DNA of 64,000 bases from Microbacterium hydrocarbonoxydans (GTDB lineage Bacteria; Actinomycetota; Actinomycetes; Actinomycetales; Microbacteriaceae). The translations under genes were made by a program, and so were the position numbers. The stretch is taken from positions 372,001 through 436,000 of the forward strand of contig NZ_JAMBOY010000003.1 of NCBI RefSeq assembly GCF_023715885.1, in the 5' to 3' direction. The notes beneath the pieces are model-generated. The model was not told the origin of the DNA. It saw nothing but the letters and a program-made list of their open reading frames with translations, and did not search any database. Positions 9,174 through 19,067 of this stretch are shown here, piece after piece. The stretch's first letter is position 1, and each line of letters starts with the position of its first letter.

Positions 9174-10435
9174 GACGGCTCCTCCGGGGCGGGTTCGAGG
9201 GGATCGGGGGCGTGGTCGACGGGCAGTCTGGCGCGCAGCATCCAGCGTCCTCCCGCTGCGGGCTCGGAGACGAAGGTGCCTTTCACGTGCGCGGCGCGTT
9301 CGGCGAGGCCGCGGAGCCCGAAGCCGGCGGTGCCGACGGCTCCCGACGCCCCGTCGTTGACGATCTCGACGACGACGCTCCCCGGAGCGTGGATGATGCG
9401 CGCGGAGATCGAGCTCGCTGACGGCGCGTGACGCATGGCGTTCGTGACGCCCTCCTGCACGATTCGCCCGACGGCGTGCGCGACGGCGGGCGGCAGATCA
9501 GCGGTGCCCGACTCCGTCAGCGTGACGGGGAAGCCGGCGCGCTGCGCCACGGCGACCGTCTCGCGTGGATCGATCGGGGCGGCGGGCGCGAGGGGAGCGG
9601 TCGCCTCCGCGTCGCGGAGTACGCCCAGCATGGCGCGCATCTCGGTGAGGGCGGCGCGCGCCGTCGTCGCCGCGGCGGTGGATGCGGCCGCGGCCTGATT
9701 CCGGTCGGTCGTGGCCGCGGCGCCCTCGGAGAGGGCGACGATCACGGTGAGCGAATGGGACACGATGTCGTGCATCTCCCGTGCGATGCGCGCCCGCTCG
9801 GACGCAGCGGCGAGCTGCGCCTGCTGATCGCGTTCGACGAGGAGCTGCCGGGACCGGTCGATCACCGCGGCGATGTACCGTTTGCGACCACCGACGTTCA
9901 CTCCGATGAGGGTGCCGATCAGACCGAAGATGAGGATGGTCAACCCGGTGTTGAGTCCGATCTGCATCTCGACGACCCCGGAGAGCACGAGCGGCAGGGC
10001 GACGGCGATGATCGCGGCGAGCGCGATGCCGAAGCCCGTCCACGCGACGCGCGACGACCGGTAGACCGCGAGCGAGTAGCACGCGACGAGCATCAGCGGT
10101 GTGCCGGCGGGTTGCTCTGCGAAGAGAAGGAGCGCCTCGACGGCGGCAGAGGCGACGAAAGGGACGAGAGGCGCGATCCGTCGCCACATCAGGGAGACGC
10201 ACGCGGCGATGATCGCGATCGGCGCCACGACCGCGAAGGCGAGCGCGAGCGGGCCCTCAGCCGCGCGATCGAAAGGGGCGGCGGGCAGCAAAGAGAGGGC
10301 GAGGCAGACGAGGGTGATCAGAACATCGGCGACGACGGGGTGTCGCGCCCAGAATCGGCGGAGGACCCCCGGAGGACGCGGCAGCCGCAGCTCCTCCTCC
10401 TCGCGGAGGGAGCTGCGGCTGCGCGTGCTGGTCAC
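9170..10435 (-). CDS. sensor histidine kinase, NarX/DesK type (HisKA_3)
   Basis: A 421-residue kinase with about five transmembrane helices in residues 35-190 and little extracytoplasmic sequence, so it probably senses within the membrane. After a coiled-coil linker comes the HisKA_3 dimerisation helix with the phospho-accepting His in REMHDIVSHSLTV. An HATPase domain follows, with an N box at IVQEGVTNAMRHA and a G box at GFGLRGLAERA. It starts at GTG 10435. It overlaps the response-regulator gene by 4 bases and follows the ABC permease and ATPase genes on the same strand, so all four may form one unit. Confidence 0.9.
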   Translation of the reverse strand: MTSTRSRSSLREEEELRLPRPPGVLRRFWARHPVVADVLITLVCLALSLLPAAPFDRAAEGPLALAFAVVAPIAIIAACVSLMWRRIAPLVPFVASAAVEALLLFAEQPAGTPLMLVACYSLAVYRSSRVAWTGFGIALAAIIAVALPLVLSGVVEMQIGLNTGLTILIFGLIGTLIGVNVGGRKRYIAAVIDRSRQLLVERDQQAQLAAASERARIAREMHDIVSHSLTVIVALSEGAAATTDRNQAAAASTAAATTARAALTEMRAMLGVLRDAEATAPLAPAAPIDPRETVAVAQRAGFPVTLTESGTADLPPAVAHAVGRIVQEGVTNAMRHAPSASSISARIIHAPGSVVVEIVNDGASGAVGTAGFGLRGLAERAAHVKGTFVSEPAAGGRWMLRARLPVDHAPDPLEPAPEEPS

Positions 10436-10460
10436 CGGGGAACTCTACGCGGCCGTGCGA

Positions 10461-11270
10461 TCACGCGTCGCGGGTGCGCAGCACGACCCACGCGGCGAGC
10501 AGGCCGGCGACGGTCCACGCCCCGAGCGTCAGGTAGGCGACGGGCTCGTCGAGTGCGGCGCCCTCGGGCAGGATCGCGCTCTGCGCCGCGGCGACCGGGA
10601 GGTACGCGGATGCATCGATGACCCATGCCCAGGCTTCGCCCGCCATGGTGAAGAAGGTCGCCACGATCGGGAGGACGAAGAGCAGCCCGACGGTCGCCGC
10701 GATCGCGCCGGCTCCGGAACGGAGCAGGAAGCCGAAGGCGACGCCGATGAGAGCGAACACGGCCATCGCCAGCGACGAGACGAGGATCGGCAGGATCGAC
10801 AGGGACGGGTCGCTCCAGTCGATGCTCTGGTGGCGCGACGAGACGATCGCGGAGACGGCCAGGGCAGCGGCCGAGAAGACGACGACCGAGCTCACGAACA
10901 GGAACAGCGCGACGACGAGGGCCTTGGCGAGCAGAGCCGATCCGCGACGGGGGTTGGCCGTCAGGGTCGAGCGGATCATGCCTGTCGAGTACTCGCCGGT
11001 CACGGAGATGGCCCCCAGGATGCCGGCGAGCAGCATCGTGAACTGGATCGGCATGACGACGGCCTGGATCGGCTCGAAACCGGGTGCGTCGATCGCCTGA
11101 GCGATGAGGACGGCGATGCCCACCGTGAGAACAGCGGTGATCGCGATCGACCACCAGGTGGAGCGGAGTGTGGCGAGCTTGATCCACTCGCCGCGCACTT
11201 CCCGGAGGAACGACAGTCGGTGGCCCGTGTCGACGCGCTGTCGCGTGAGGGCGGGAGCCTGCGTGGTCAT
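10461..11270 (-). CDS. ABC-2 type exporter permease
   Basis: A 269-residue membrane protein with six predicted transmembrane segments. Its first cytoplasmic stretch (FLREVRGEWIKLATLRSTWW) is typical of ABC-2 permeases that pair with a NatA-like ATPase. The segment SVTGEYSTGMIRSTLTANPRR is the characteristic loop of this permease class. The start overlaps the ATPase stop by 4 bases, so both subunits are translationally coupled. The transported compound is not identifiable; linked two-component genes suggest a role in resistance or envelope stress. Confidence 0.88.
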   Translation of the reverse strand: MTTQAPALTRQRVDTGHRLSFLREVRGEWIKLATLRSTWWSIAITAVLTVGIAVLIAQAIDAPGFEPIQAVVMPIQFTMLLAGILGAISVTGEYSTGMIRSTLTANPRRGSALLAKALVVALFLFVSSVVVFSAAALAVSAIVSSRHQSIDWSDPSLSILPILVSSLAMAVFALIGVAFGFLLRSGAGAIAATVGLLFVLPIVATFFTMAGEAWAWVIDASAYLPVAAAQSAILPEGAALDEPVAYLTLGAWTVAGLLAAWVVLRTRDA

Positions 11271-12178
11271 GAGATCTCCTTGGTCCGGTACTCGACCGCG
11301 TCGCCGGTCAGGGCGAGGTACGCGTCTTCAAGGGAGCCGGTGGTGGGCGTGAGTTCGTGGAGCGGGATGCCGCGGTCCGCGGCCAGGTCGCCGATGCGCG
11401 ATGCGGGCAGGCCCACGATGTCGAGGAGGTCGGGCGCGGCGCTGACGATCTCGACGTCGGGTGCCGCCACGGCCGCGGCGAGGTCGGCGGCGCGCGGCGT
11501 GCGGACCCGGACGGTGTTGCGGGTCCAGGCGCGTACGAGCTCGTCGAGCGGAGCATCGGCGAGCACGTGGCCGCGACCCATCACGATCACGTGGTCGGCC
11601 GTCTGCGCCATCTCGCTCATGAGGTGACTGGAGAGCAGCACCGTGCGACCCTCCGAGGCGGCGTGCCGGACGAACTGGCGCACCCAGCGCACGCCCTCGG
11701 GGTCGAGTCCGTTGACCGGCTCGTCGAGGATCAGCGTGTGCGGGTCACCGAGCAGTGCCGAGGCGATTCCGAGGCGCTGGCCCATGCCGAGCGAGAACTT
11801 CCCGGCGCGCTTGCGGGCGACCGAGCCGATGCCGGCGAGGTCGATGACCTCATCCACCCGCGAGGCGGGGATGCCGTGGGTCGCCGCCATGGCCCGCAGG
11901 TGGTTGCGTGCGGTACGGCCCGTGTGCACGGCCTTGGCATCGAGCAGCACGCCGACCTCGGTGAGTGGCGCGCGCAGCTTGCGGTACTCCCGTCCTGCGA
12001 CGGTCGCGGTGCCCGAGGTCGGACGGTCGAGTCCCACGATGAGTCGCATCGTGGTGGACTTGCCGGCGCCGTTGGGTCCGAGGAATCCGGTGACCGTGCC
12101 CGGCTTGACCGTGAATGACACGTCCTGGACGGCTGTCTTGTCTCCGAACCTCTTCGTGAGGCCCTCTGCTGTGATCAT
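11267..12178 (-). CDS. ABC exporter ATP-binding protein (NatA/DrrA type)
   Basis: A 303-residue ATPase with Walker A FLGPNGAGKSTTMRLIVGL, signature FSLGMGQRLGIASALLGDP, Walker B TLILDEPVNGLDPEG and H-loop VLLSSHLMSE. The last ~90 residues are the extra C-terminal region of DrrA-like exporters. On its strand a TAGCGT box (12186-12191) lies 7 bases before the ATG, so the transcript is probably leaderless and starts the exporter/two-component unit. It powers the permease encoded directly downstream. Confidence 0.9.
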   Translation of the reverse strand: MITAEGLTKRFGDKTAVQDVSFTVKPGTVTGFLGPNGAGKSTTMRLIVGLDRPTSGTATVAGREYRKLRAPLTEVGVLLDAKAVHTGRTARNHLRAMAATHGIPASRVDEVIDLAGIGSVARKRAGKFSLGMGQRLGIASALLGDPHTLILDEPVNGLDPEGVRWVRQFVRHAASEGRTVLLSSHLMSEMAQTADHVIVMGRGHVLADAPLDELVRAWTRNTVRVRTPRAADLAAAVAAPDVEIVSAAPDLLDIVGLPASRIGDLAADRGIPLHELTPTTGSLEDAYLALTGDAVEYRTKEIS

Positions 12179-12290
12179 GCCTTCGACGCTACGGCCGAAG
12201 GGTGCTCCACCGCGTCCTCCTGTGGTACCGGAACGCGTCGCGCCGTCCTCCGGATCCGTAGCACCGGAGGACGATCCGGTCGAGGGGCGG

Positions 12291-12917
12291 TCAGCCGCGC
12301 GGACGAGCCGTCACCCGAGCGGATACTTCCTCCGATGCGGCGATCGCCTCATCGATGATCTCTCTCGTCGGCTCGGCGGTCAGCCAGTCATGGCTCAGTG
12401 ATGCGGGGATCAGCAGCGGCATCCGGTCGTGGACGTCGGCGAGTCGGTCGGGAGCGGGGCGCATGACGATCGAGTAGCAGGTGAACCAGGTGCCGTCCGT
12501 GGTGCGACCGCGTTGCGTCACCGCAGCCATGCCGAACAGCGCGCCGTCGTCGACGAGGAACTCGTGCCATACGCGCTCGGGCTTCTTCATCTCGTACCAG
12601 CTCGTCGCCGGAACCAGAGCGCGGGTCTTCAACCCGCCGGGGCGATCCTGGAGGCGTTCGGACCGCGTGTTGATCGACGGGAACTTCGAGGGCTCCCCTC
12701 CGACGAGAAAGCCCCACCACGCGGGCTCGAGGGTCGGTGCCGTGTCGGGCTGCACCACGATCGGGTTGAGGTTGCGGAGGTTCTTGCCCGTGGGGCGCAC
12801 CGTCTCGTTCGCGTTCTCCTGCGCCCACCCGCGGAGGCCGTCGAGCACTGCCTCGTCGGCGGCCTCGAGGAGCTCCGCATCGGTGAACCGGGGGTCAAGT
12901 CCGTAGCTCGCGCACAT
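12291..12917 (-). CDS. SRAP-domain protein (HMCES/YedK family)
   Basis: A 208-residue protein with the complete SRAP fold. Cys2 directly after the initiator Met (MCASYG) is the residue that crosslinks to abasic DNA in this family. The catalytic-site Glu is in PATSWYEMKK and the His in ADVHDRMPLLIP. Family members shield abasic sites in single-stranded DNA by forming a thiazolidine link. The N-terminal Cys fixes the start at 12917, since longer frames would block it. A TACGCT box (12924-12929) six bases before the ATG suggests a leaderless transcript, so no SOS box should be assumed. Confidence 0.92.
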   Translation of the reverse strand: MCASYGLDPRFTDAELLEAADEAVLDGLRGWAQENANETVRPTGKNLRNLNPIVVQPDTAPTLEPAWWGFLVGGEPSKFPSINTRSERLQDRPGGLKTRALVPATSWYEMKKPERVWHEFLVDDGALFGMAAVTQRGRTTDGTWFTCYSIVMRPAPDRLADVHDRMPLLIPASLSHDWLTAEPTREIIDEAIAASEEVSARVTARPRG

Positions 12918-12986
12918 GCCGCCAGCGTACGCCGAACCACCGACACCGGCGCGGGACGCGATCCGACGCTCGGGTAGGGTCGACGG

Positions 12987-13925
12987 GTGACACCCGACCG
13001 CCGCCTGCCCGCCCCTGTCGCGCTCGGCGGAGCAGTCGCCATCGGCGTCATGACCGCTGTGCAGGCGCGCATCAACGGCGTCCTCGGCGTCAAGGTCGAC
13101 AACGGCATCGTCGCGGGACTCCTCTCGTTCTCGGTCGGCCTCGGGGCGCTCATCGTCGCGATCGTCTGCATCCCCTCCGCGCGTCGGGGCGTGGGGCGGC
13201 TGCGCGACGGCATCCGACACCGCACGATTCCGTTCTGGATGCTGCTGGGCGGCGCCTGCGGCGCCCTCACCGTCTCGACGCAGGGGGTGACGGCCGGGAT
13301 CCTCGGCGTCTCGCTCTTCACGGTCGGCGTGGTGGCGGGGCAGACTCTCCACGGTCTCGTCCTCGACCGGATCGGCTTCGGACCGGCCGGCGTGGTCGCT
13401 GTCACACCGGGGCGCGTGCTCGGCGGAGCGCTGGCGCTCGCCGCGGTGGGCATCTCGCTCAGCGGAGACGTGCTCGCGACCGCACCGCTGTGGATGCTGC
13501 TGCTTCCCTTCGCCGCCGGCGTCGGCATCGCCTGGCAGGCGGCGACGAACGGACGCCTCGCGCAGCGGGTGGGGTCGCCGCTCATCGCGACGTTCATGAG
13601 CTTCGTCGCGGGCACGGTCGCCCTGCTCCTGGCGGCGGCCGTGAGCATCGCGATCCGCGGTCTTCCGGTCGCGCCGCCTGCCGAGCCCTGGCTGTACCTC
13701 GGCGGGTTGCTCGGCTTCGCCTACATCCTGCTCGGCGCCTTCATCGTCGCGCACACGGGCGTGCTGCTGATGGGTCTCGGGTCCGTGCTCGGTCAGCTCG
13801 CGGCGTCCGTCGTGATCGATCTCGTCTGGCCCGCAGCCGCCGGGCCTGCGCTGTGGCAGATCGTCGGGATGGTCGTCGTGGCGGTCGGGTCCGTGGTGGT
13901 CGCGCTGCCGCGCCGCCGCCGCTGA
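12987..13925 (+). CDS. DMT-type transporter of the DUF606 (YdcZ) family
   Basis: A 312-residue membrane protein with ten hydrophobic helices formed by two related DUF606 halves. The first half begins AIGVMTAVQARINGVLG and the second AAGVGIAWQAATNGRLA; the repeat of a Q-A-x-x-N-G pattern shows the internal duplication. Single-domain DUF606 proteins usually work as pairs, so this is a natural fusion. Function is unknown beyond membership of the drug/metabolite transporter superfamily. It starts at GTG with TAGGGT (12975-12980) six bases upstream, hence a leaderless candidate. Its stop abuts that of the convergent nitroreductase gene. Confidence 0.82.
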   Translation: MTPDRRLPAPVALGGAVAIGVMTAVQARINGVLGVKVDNGIVAGLLSFSVGLGALIVAIVCIPSARRGVGRLRDGIRHRTIPFWMLLGGACGALTVSTQGVTAGILGVSLFTVGVVAGQTLHGLVLDRIGFGPAGVVAVTPGRVLGGALALAAVGISLSGDVLATAPLWMLLLPFAAGVGIAWQAATNGRLAQRVGSPLIATFMSFVAGTVALLLAAAVSIAIRGLPVAPPAEPWLYLGGLLGFAYILLGAFIVAHTGVLLMGLGSVLGQLAASVVIDLVWPAAAGPALWQIVGMVVVAVGSVVVALPRRRR

Positions 13926-14492
13926 TTACTTGTTCTCGTCGCGCTTCTTCGGTTTGGGCTTCGGCATGCGGGTGACGAGCTTGCGTGCCTCGACGGCTTT
14001 GCGCCGGCCCGGCTTCTTGCCCACCGGCTTGCCGCCGACGTACAGCCAGCCGAGCAGCTCCTCGTTCTTGTCGAGGCCGTGCGCCTTCGCGACGGCCTTG
14101 GTGCGGGTGTAGTGCCCGGTGCGCCAGATGACGCCCCAGCCCGCCTCGTCGAGCAGCAGGCTCAGCACGTGCGCGACCCCGGATGCGACGGCCTCCTGCT
14201 CCCAGCGCGGCACCTTGTCGCTCTTGCGATAGCTGGCGACCACGGCGATCAGCAGCGGCGCACGCAACGGCTTCGTCGACGGCGACGAGTCGCCCTGCGC
14301 CTTCGCGATCGCGGCACCCAGAGCCTCGCGGTCGTCTCCGCGCATCTCGATGAGACGCCACGGGCGCAGCGACGAGTGGTCGGCGACGCGACCGGCGGCA
14401 GCCACGAGGTGCAGCAGCTCCTCACGGGACGGCGCCTCGGCGGTGACCTTCGACCACGACTGACGCGAGCGGACGGCCTCGAGCGCGCTCAC
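13926..14492 (-). CDS. nitroreductase family protein (small YdjA-like)
   Basis: A 188-residue FMN-dependent oxidoreductase fold, near the lower size limit of the family. The N-terminal FMN-binding Arg region reads EAVRSRQSWSKV, with Ser/Arg contacts in VADHSSLRPWRLIEM. The GWGVIWRTGHYTR stretch is the cofactor/dimer-interface region. It ends in an unusual Lys/Arg/Pro-rich basic tail. The substrate is unknown. The GTG start at 14492 overlaps the msrB stop by 4 bases, so the two are probably cotranscribed; linkage with a methionine sulfoxide reductase hints at a redox-stress role. The frame continues open to 14699, but that part is an msrB shadow. Confidence 0.82.
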   Translation of the reverse strand: MSALEAVRSRQSWSKVTAEAPSREELLHLVAAAGRVADHSSLRPWRLIEMRGDDREALGAAIAKAQGDSSPSTKPLRAPLLIAVVASYRKSDKVPRWEQEAVASGVAHVLSLLLDEAGWGVIWRTGHYTRTKAVAKAHGLDKNEELLGWLYVGGKPVGKKPGRRKAVEARKLVTRMPKPKPKKRDENK

Positions 14493-14893
14493 GACTCGTC
14501 GGGGGTGAAGTTCAGTGCGATCGAGTTCATGCAGTAGCGGTCGCCGGTCGGCGTGCCGAACCCGTCGGGGAACACGTGGCCGAGGTGCGAACCGCAGGTC
14601 GCACAGCGCACCTCGGTGCGGACCATGCCGAGGCTCGTGTCCTCGATCAGCTCGACCGCATCGGGGCGGACGGACTCGTAGAAGCTCGGCCAGCCGCATC
14701 CGGAGTCGAACTTCGTGCCGCTCTTGAACAGCTCGGCACCGCAGGCGCCGCAGGTGTACAGGCCGGAACGGCTCTCGTCGAGCAACTCGCCGGTCCAGGC
14801 GCGTTCGGTCGCGGCTTCACGCAGCACGGCGTACTGGTCGGCGCCCAGCTCTTCGCGCCACTCGTCTTCGGTCTTGTCCACGCTGTACGACAT
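14489..14893 (-). CDS. msrB: peptide-methionine (R)-S-oxide reductase MsrB
   Basis: A 134-residue enzyme that reduces methionine-R-sulfoxide in proteins. Both zinc-binding CXXC pairs are present (YTCGACGAEL and VRCATCGSHLGH), as is the substrate-site motif SGCGWPSFY. The resolving/catalytic segment GDRYCMNSIALNF holds the active cysteine. The ATG at 14893 has an AGGAGG ribosome-binding site on the minus strand. The downstream nitroreductase overlaps its stop. Confidence 0.95.
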   Translation of the reverse strand: MSYSVDKTEDEWREELGADQYAVLREAATERAWTGELLDESRSGLYTCGACGAELFKSGTKFDSGCGWPSFYESVRPDAVELIEDTSLGMVRTEVRCATCGSHLGHVFPDGFGTPTGDRYCMNSIALNFTPDES

Positions 14894-14959
14894 CGGTCCT
14901 CCTGAGGGTCTTACCCATTCTCTCGTGTCCGGTGGGAGTCGGCGCGGCAGAATGGTCAT

Positions 14960-15937
14960 ATGACGGATGCCGTGCAGCTGCGCTACGCGCGGTTCGCCGC
15001 AGAGGAGGCGCCGGGGCGCAGCGAGGTGTACGCCGAGTGGGCCGCGGGGGTGGCGGGCGACCCGCTGATCGCCGACATCATCTCCAGGATTCCGGAGACC
15101 CGACGGCAGCCGCCGCTCGTCTTCGCGGTCACCCGGATGCTCGGTGCAGGCACCGGCCCGTTCGACACGTGGCGCGCCTTCGTGTTGGCGCGCGCCGACG
15201 AGATCGTGGCGGAGTGCACGGGCCGGCGGCTGCAGACGAACGAGCCGCTGCGTCTCGCCGCGCTGCTTCCCGTGCTCTCCGAGATCGACGGCCCCGTCGC
15301 GCTGCTCGAGATCGGCGCATCCGCCGGGCTCTGTCTGTATCCCGACCGCTACTCGTACCGCTTCGTGGACGAGGCAGGTCGGGTGCGCGCTGCGCTCGAC
15401 CCCGCAGACGGCCCGTCGACCGTCCTGCTGGAGAGCCGCGTCGACGGCGAGCTCCCCGAGCTCCGGCTGCCGCGCGTCGTGTGGCGCGGAGGGGTCGACC
15501 TCGCCCCGCTCGACGCCCGCGACGCCGGCGACCGGCGCTGGCTGCGCTCGCTCGTCTGGCCGGGGGAGGAGGGGCGGGAGGAGCGTGTCGAGGCCGCGCT
15601 CGACATCGCCTCCGCCGATCCGCCGGTGATGCTGCAGGGCGACGCCCTCGAACGCCTCGACGAGCTCGTGCGGGCCGCGCCCTCCGACGCGACGCTCGTG
15701 ATCACGACTCCCGGAGTGCTGGTGCACATCCCGCGTGCGACGCGGACGGCGCTCGTCGACCGCATCCGCGCCCTGTCCGCTCGCTGGGTGACGATCGACC
15801 CGCCCACCCTGCTCGACGTGTGGGAGCCGCCCGTCGCGGGAGACGAATGGCGAGGCTTCGTCGTGGCCCTCGACGGCCGGGTGCGAGCAGCAGCCGATCC
15901 ACTCGGACGATGGTGGGAGTGGCGCGCAGGTGAGTGA
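14960..15937 (+). CDS. DUF2332 protein
   Basis: A 325-residue soluble protein matching the actinobacterial DUF2332 family: an early FAAEEAPGRSEVYAEWAAG segment, then FDTWRAFVLARADEIV, then LLEIGASAGLCLYPDRYSY, which looks like the nucleotide/SAM-type glycine loop of a methyltransferase-like fold. The C-terminal WRGFVVALDGR is also conserved in the family. No activity has been established that I know of. A CAGAAT box (14948-14953) six bases before the ATG suggests a leaderless transcript divergent from msrB. Confidence 0.82.
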   Translation: MTDAVQLRYARFAAEEAPGRSEVYAEWAAGVAGDPLIADIISRIPETRRQPPLVFAVTRMLGAGTGPFDTWRAFVLARADEIVAECTGRRLQTNEPLRLAALLPVLSEIDGPVALLEIGASAGLCLYPDRYSYRFVDEAGRVRAALDPADGPSTVLLESRVDGELPELRLPRVVWRGGVDLAPLDARDAGDRRWLRSLVWPGEEGREERVEAALDIASADPPVMLQGDALERLDELVRAAPSDATLVITTPGVLVHIPRATRTALVDRIRALSARWVTIDPPTLLDVWEPPVAGDEWRGFVVALDGRVRAAADPLGRWWEWRAGE

Positions 15938-15961
15938 GGCGACCCGACGTAGTCTGAGCGC

Positions 15962-16219
15962 ATGCGCGGAGAGCTCTCGGAACGGGATCGTCTGATCCTC
16001 GCTCTCGAGACCGCGTGGCCGCGGCACGGCGGGGCGAAGGAAGAGGTCATCCGCGCGCAGTTGGGCATGAGCGCGGCGCGGTACTACCAGCTCCTCGGCC
16101 GGCTGATCGATTCCGAGGAAGCACTGGAGTTCGACCCCCTGCTGGTCGGCCGACTGCGCCGCATCCGCGATCGTCGCGCCTTCCAGCGCTCCGCCCGCAC
16201 ACCCGGGTTCGTCGGCTGA
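15962..16219 (+). CDS. DUF3263 protein, small helix-turn-helix-like
   Basis: An 85-residue basic protein of the DUF3263 family: LSERDRLILALETAW, then HGGAKEEVIRAQLGMSAARYYQLLGRLID. The second segment has the spacing of a winged-helix recognition region (GMSAARYYQLL), so DNA binding is likely but unproven. It is usually found next to the LytR_C gene in actinobacteria, as here. TAGTCT (15950-15955) lies six bases before the ATG, indicating a leaderless start. Confidence 0.85.
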   Translation: MRGELSERDRLILALETAWPRHGGAKEEVIRAQLGMSAARYYQLLGRLIDSEEALEFDPLLVGRLRRIRDRRAFQRSARTPGFVG

Positions 16220-16288
16220 TCACGCCCGCGCCACGCGCTGAGCGGCCGCCGACGCGGATACACAGCGCGGTGCCGTTAGCATCGAGGG

Positions 16289-16864
16289 GTGTCTAAGCCG
16301 AACCGCGATCGATTCGACGACGTTCCCCGCACCTCCGGACGTGTGGGTGCGCATCGCGCCGAAGCGCCGGGGATGAACGGCTGGATCGTCCTCCTGTGGT
16401 CTTTCGTCGCCGCCCTCGTGCTCATCATCGGTGGCATCTTCGGCTCGCTCGTCGTGATGGGGCGCATCAGTCTCTTCCCCGATGCGGTGCCGACCGCGAC
16501 GCCCACGCCCGAGGAGACCGGCGTCGTCGACACCACTTACTCGGTGCTCATCCTCAACGCGACGGCCGACGAGGGGTTGGACGATCAGATGCGCGACACG
16601 CTCATCAACAACGGATGGTCGGCCGACGTCGTGTTCGCGAGCGACAGCACCAGTCAGGACTTCTCCACGACGACCGTGTACTACGTGGCCGATGAGGACG
16701 AGCTGGCCGCGATCGGGCTCGCCGGAGTCATCGGCGGAGCCGATGTGCAGCAGAGCGACTTCTACGCGGACATGAACGACACGGACCAGAAGCAGCTCAC
16801 GGTCGTGATCGGTCTCGACCGGTCCTCGAACCCGCCCGCGGCCACCGAGTCGCCGGCTCCTTAG
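16289..16864 (+). CDS. membrane-anchored LytR C-terminal domain protein
   Basis: A 191-residue protein. A short charged N-terminus is followed by one transmembrane helix (~30-52, GWIVLLWSFVAALVLIIGG), a Pro/Thr-rich linker and an extracytoplasmic LytR_C domain (~80-175) beginning YSVLILNATADEGL. LytR_C domains are found in cell-wall-associated proteins, often joined to LCP phosphotransferases; here the LCP part is missing. The GTG at 16289 follows TAGCAT (16277-16282) by six bases. The DUF3263-LytR_C order ahead of a heat-shock gene is conserved in relatives, but a functional link is unproven. Confidence 0.83.
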   Translation: MSKPNRDRFDDVPRTSGRVGAHRAEAPGMNGWIVLLWSFVAALVLIIGGIFGSLVVMGRISLFPDAVPTATPTPEETGVVDTTYSVLILNATADEGLDDQMRDTLINNGWSADVVFASDSTSQDFSTTTVYYVADEDELAAIGLAGVIGGADVQQSDFYADMNDTDQKQLTVVIGLDRSSNPPAATESPAP

Positions 16865-16878
16865 TCCCTCCACGGCGG

Positions 16879-16905
16879 CTTGCACTCGATGGGGTCGAGT
16901 GCCAG
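16879..16905. promoter_or_regulatory. CIRCE-like HrcA operator, upstream copy (degenerate)
   Basis: A 27-base element with the CIRCE layout 9-N9-9: CTTGCACTC, nine bases, GAGTGCCAG. Each half matches 7 of 9 positions of TTAGCACTC/GAGTGCTAA, and the core GCACTCGA/TCGAGTGC is a perfect inverted repeat. It lies exactly between and over the -35 and -10 boxes of the groEL promoter, where a bound HrcA repressor would block RNA polymerase. Confidence 0.75.
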
Positions 16906-16908
16906 AAT
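16880..16908 (+). promoter_or_regulatory. groEL promoter
   Basis: The -35 box TTGCAC (16880-16885) and -10 box CAGAAT (16903-16908) are separated by 17 bases. Both overlap the upstream CIRCE-like element, and the canonical CIRCE follows at the expected start of the transcript. Confidence 0.7.
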
Positions 16909-16912
16909 GGCG

Positions 16913-16939
16913 TTAGCACTCTCTCACTCTGAGTGCTAA
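16913..16939. promoter_or_regulatory. CIRCE element (HrcA operator)
   Basis: A perfect consensus TTAGCACTC-N9-GAGTGCTAA, located just after the -10 box and 36 bases before the groEL ATG. HrcA repression with release on heat stress is the established role of this sequence. Confidence 0.95.
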
Positions 16940-18595
<1,656 letters not shown>

Positions 18596-18613
18596 TCCGG
18601 AAGCGCTGAAGAG

Positions 18614-18647
18614 AAGACGCCCCGACCTCACGGTCGGGGCGTCTTTT
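18614..18647 (+). terminator. rho-independent terminator of groEL
   Basis: A perfect 14-bp stem (18614-18627 with 18632-18645, AAGACGCCCCGACC), a TCAC tetraloop and a short T-run, 18 bases after the groEL stop. Confidence 0.9.
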
Positions 18648-18658
18648 CGTGCGCCCGG

Positions 18659-18946
18659 TCAGCGGAACAGGCTCGCCGAGAACTGATCGGCCTCGGCGTA
18701 CTGGGTGGCGGCGCTGCCCAGAGAATGGCCGATCGATTCGAGCGTCTGCTCGAGGTTCAGCTGACCCCCGCGCCACTGCTCCACGCAGGACTGGAAGGCG
18801 TTCGACGCATTCCCGACCCACGAGGACTGCAGCTGGGCGAGCTGGCTCATGAGTGTTGCGGCCTCGACGTGCAGGCGCTCCATGGTGGCGAGCGCGGCCG
18901 TGTGGGCCGCACCCACGGCCTCGGTGTCGACGGTGATGACGGACAT
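18659..18946 (-). CDS. WXG100 family protein (ESAT-6-like)
   Basis: A 95-residue helical-hairpin protein. The WXG turn is at SSWVGNASNAF (~residues 42-52), flanked by two amphipathic helices, which is the standard layout of secreted ESX/type VII substrates. The C-terminal helix contains YAEADQFSASLF; the export signal YxxxD/E is only partly matched (YAEAD). No EccC or other ESX component lies in this window, so it is an orphan here. The ATG at 18946 has a GAGAGGAGA ribosome-binding site on its strand. It converges on groEL across the terminator. Confidence 0.85.
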   Translation of the reverse strand: MSVITVDTEAVGAAHTAALATMERLHVEAATLMSQLAQLQSSWVGNASNAFQSCVEQWRGGQLNLEQTLESIGHSLGSAATQYAEADQFSASLFR

Positions 18947-19067
18947 GGAATCTCCTCTCGATGGGGTTCCGACGATAGGAGCGCGACGCGCGCGGCATCC
19001 GGTGTCACGGTCCGCTCGGACCCGTGCTGTGCACAACCCGCCGGTGCCCGCCGCGGTGGAGAAGCGG

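Noticed and set aside
18659..18946. Type VII (ESX) secretion locus around the WXG100 gene.
   Set aside because: No EccC, EccD, EccB or second WXG100 gene lies nearby; the neighbours are groEL and a two-component system.
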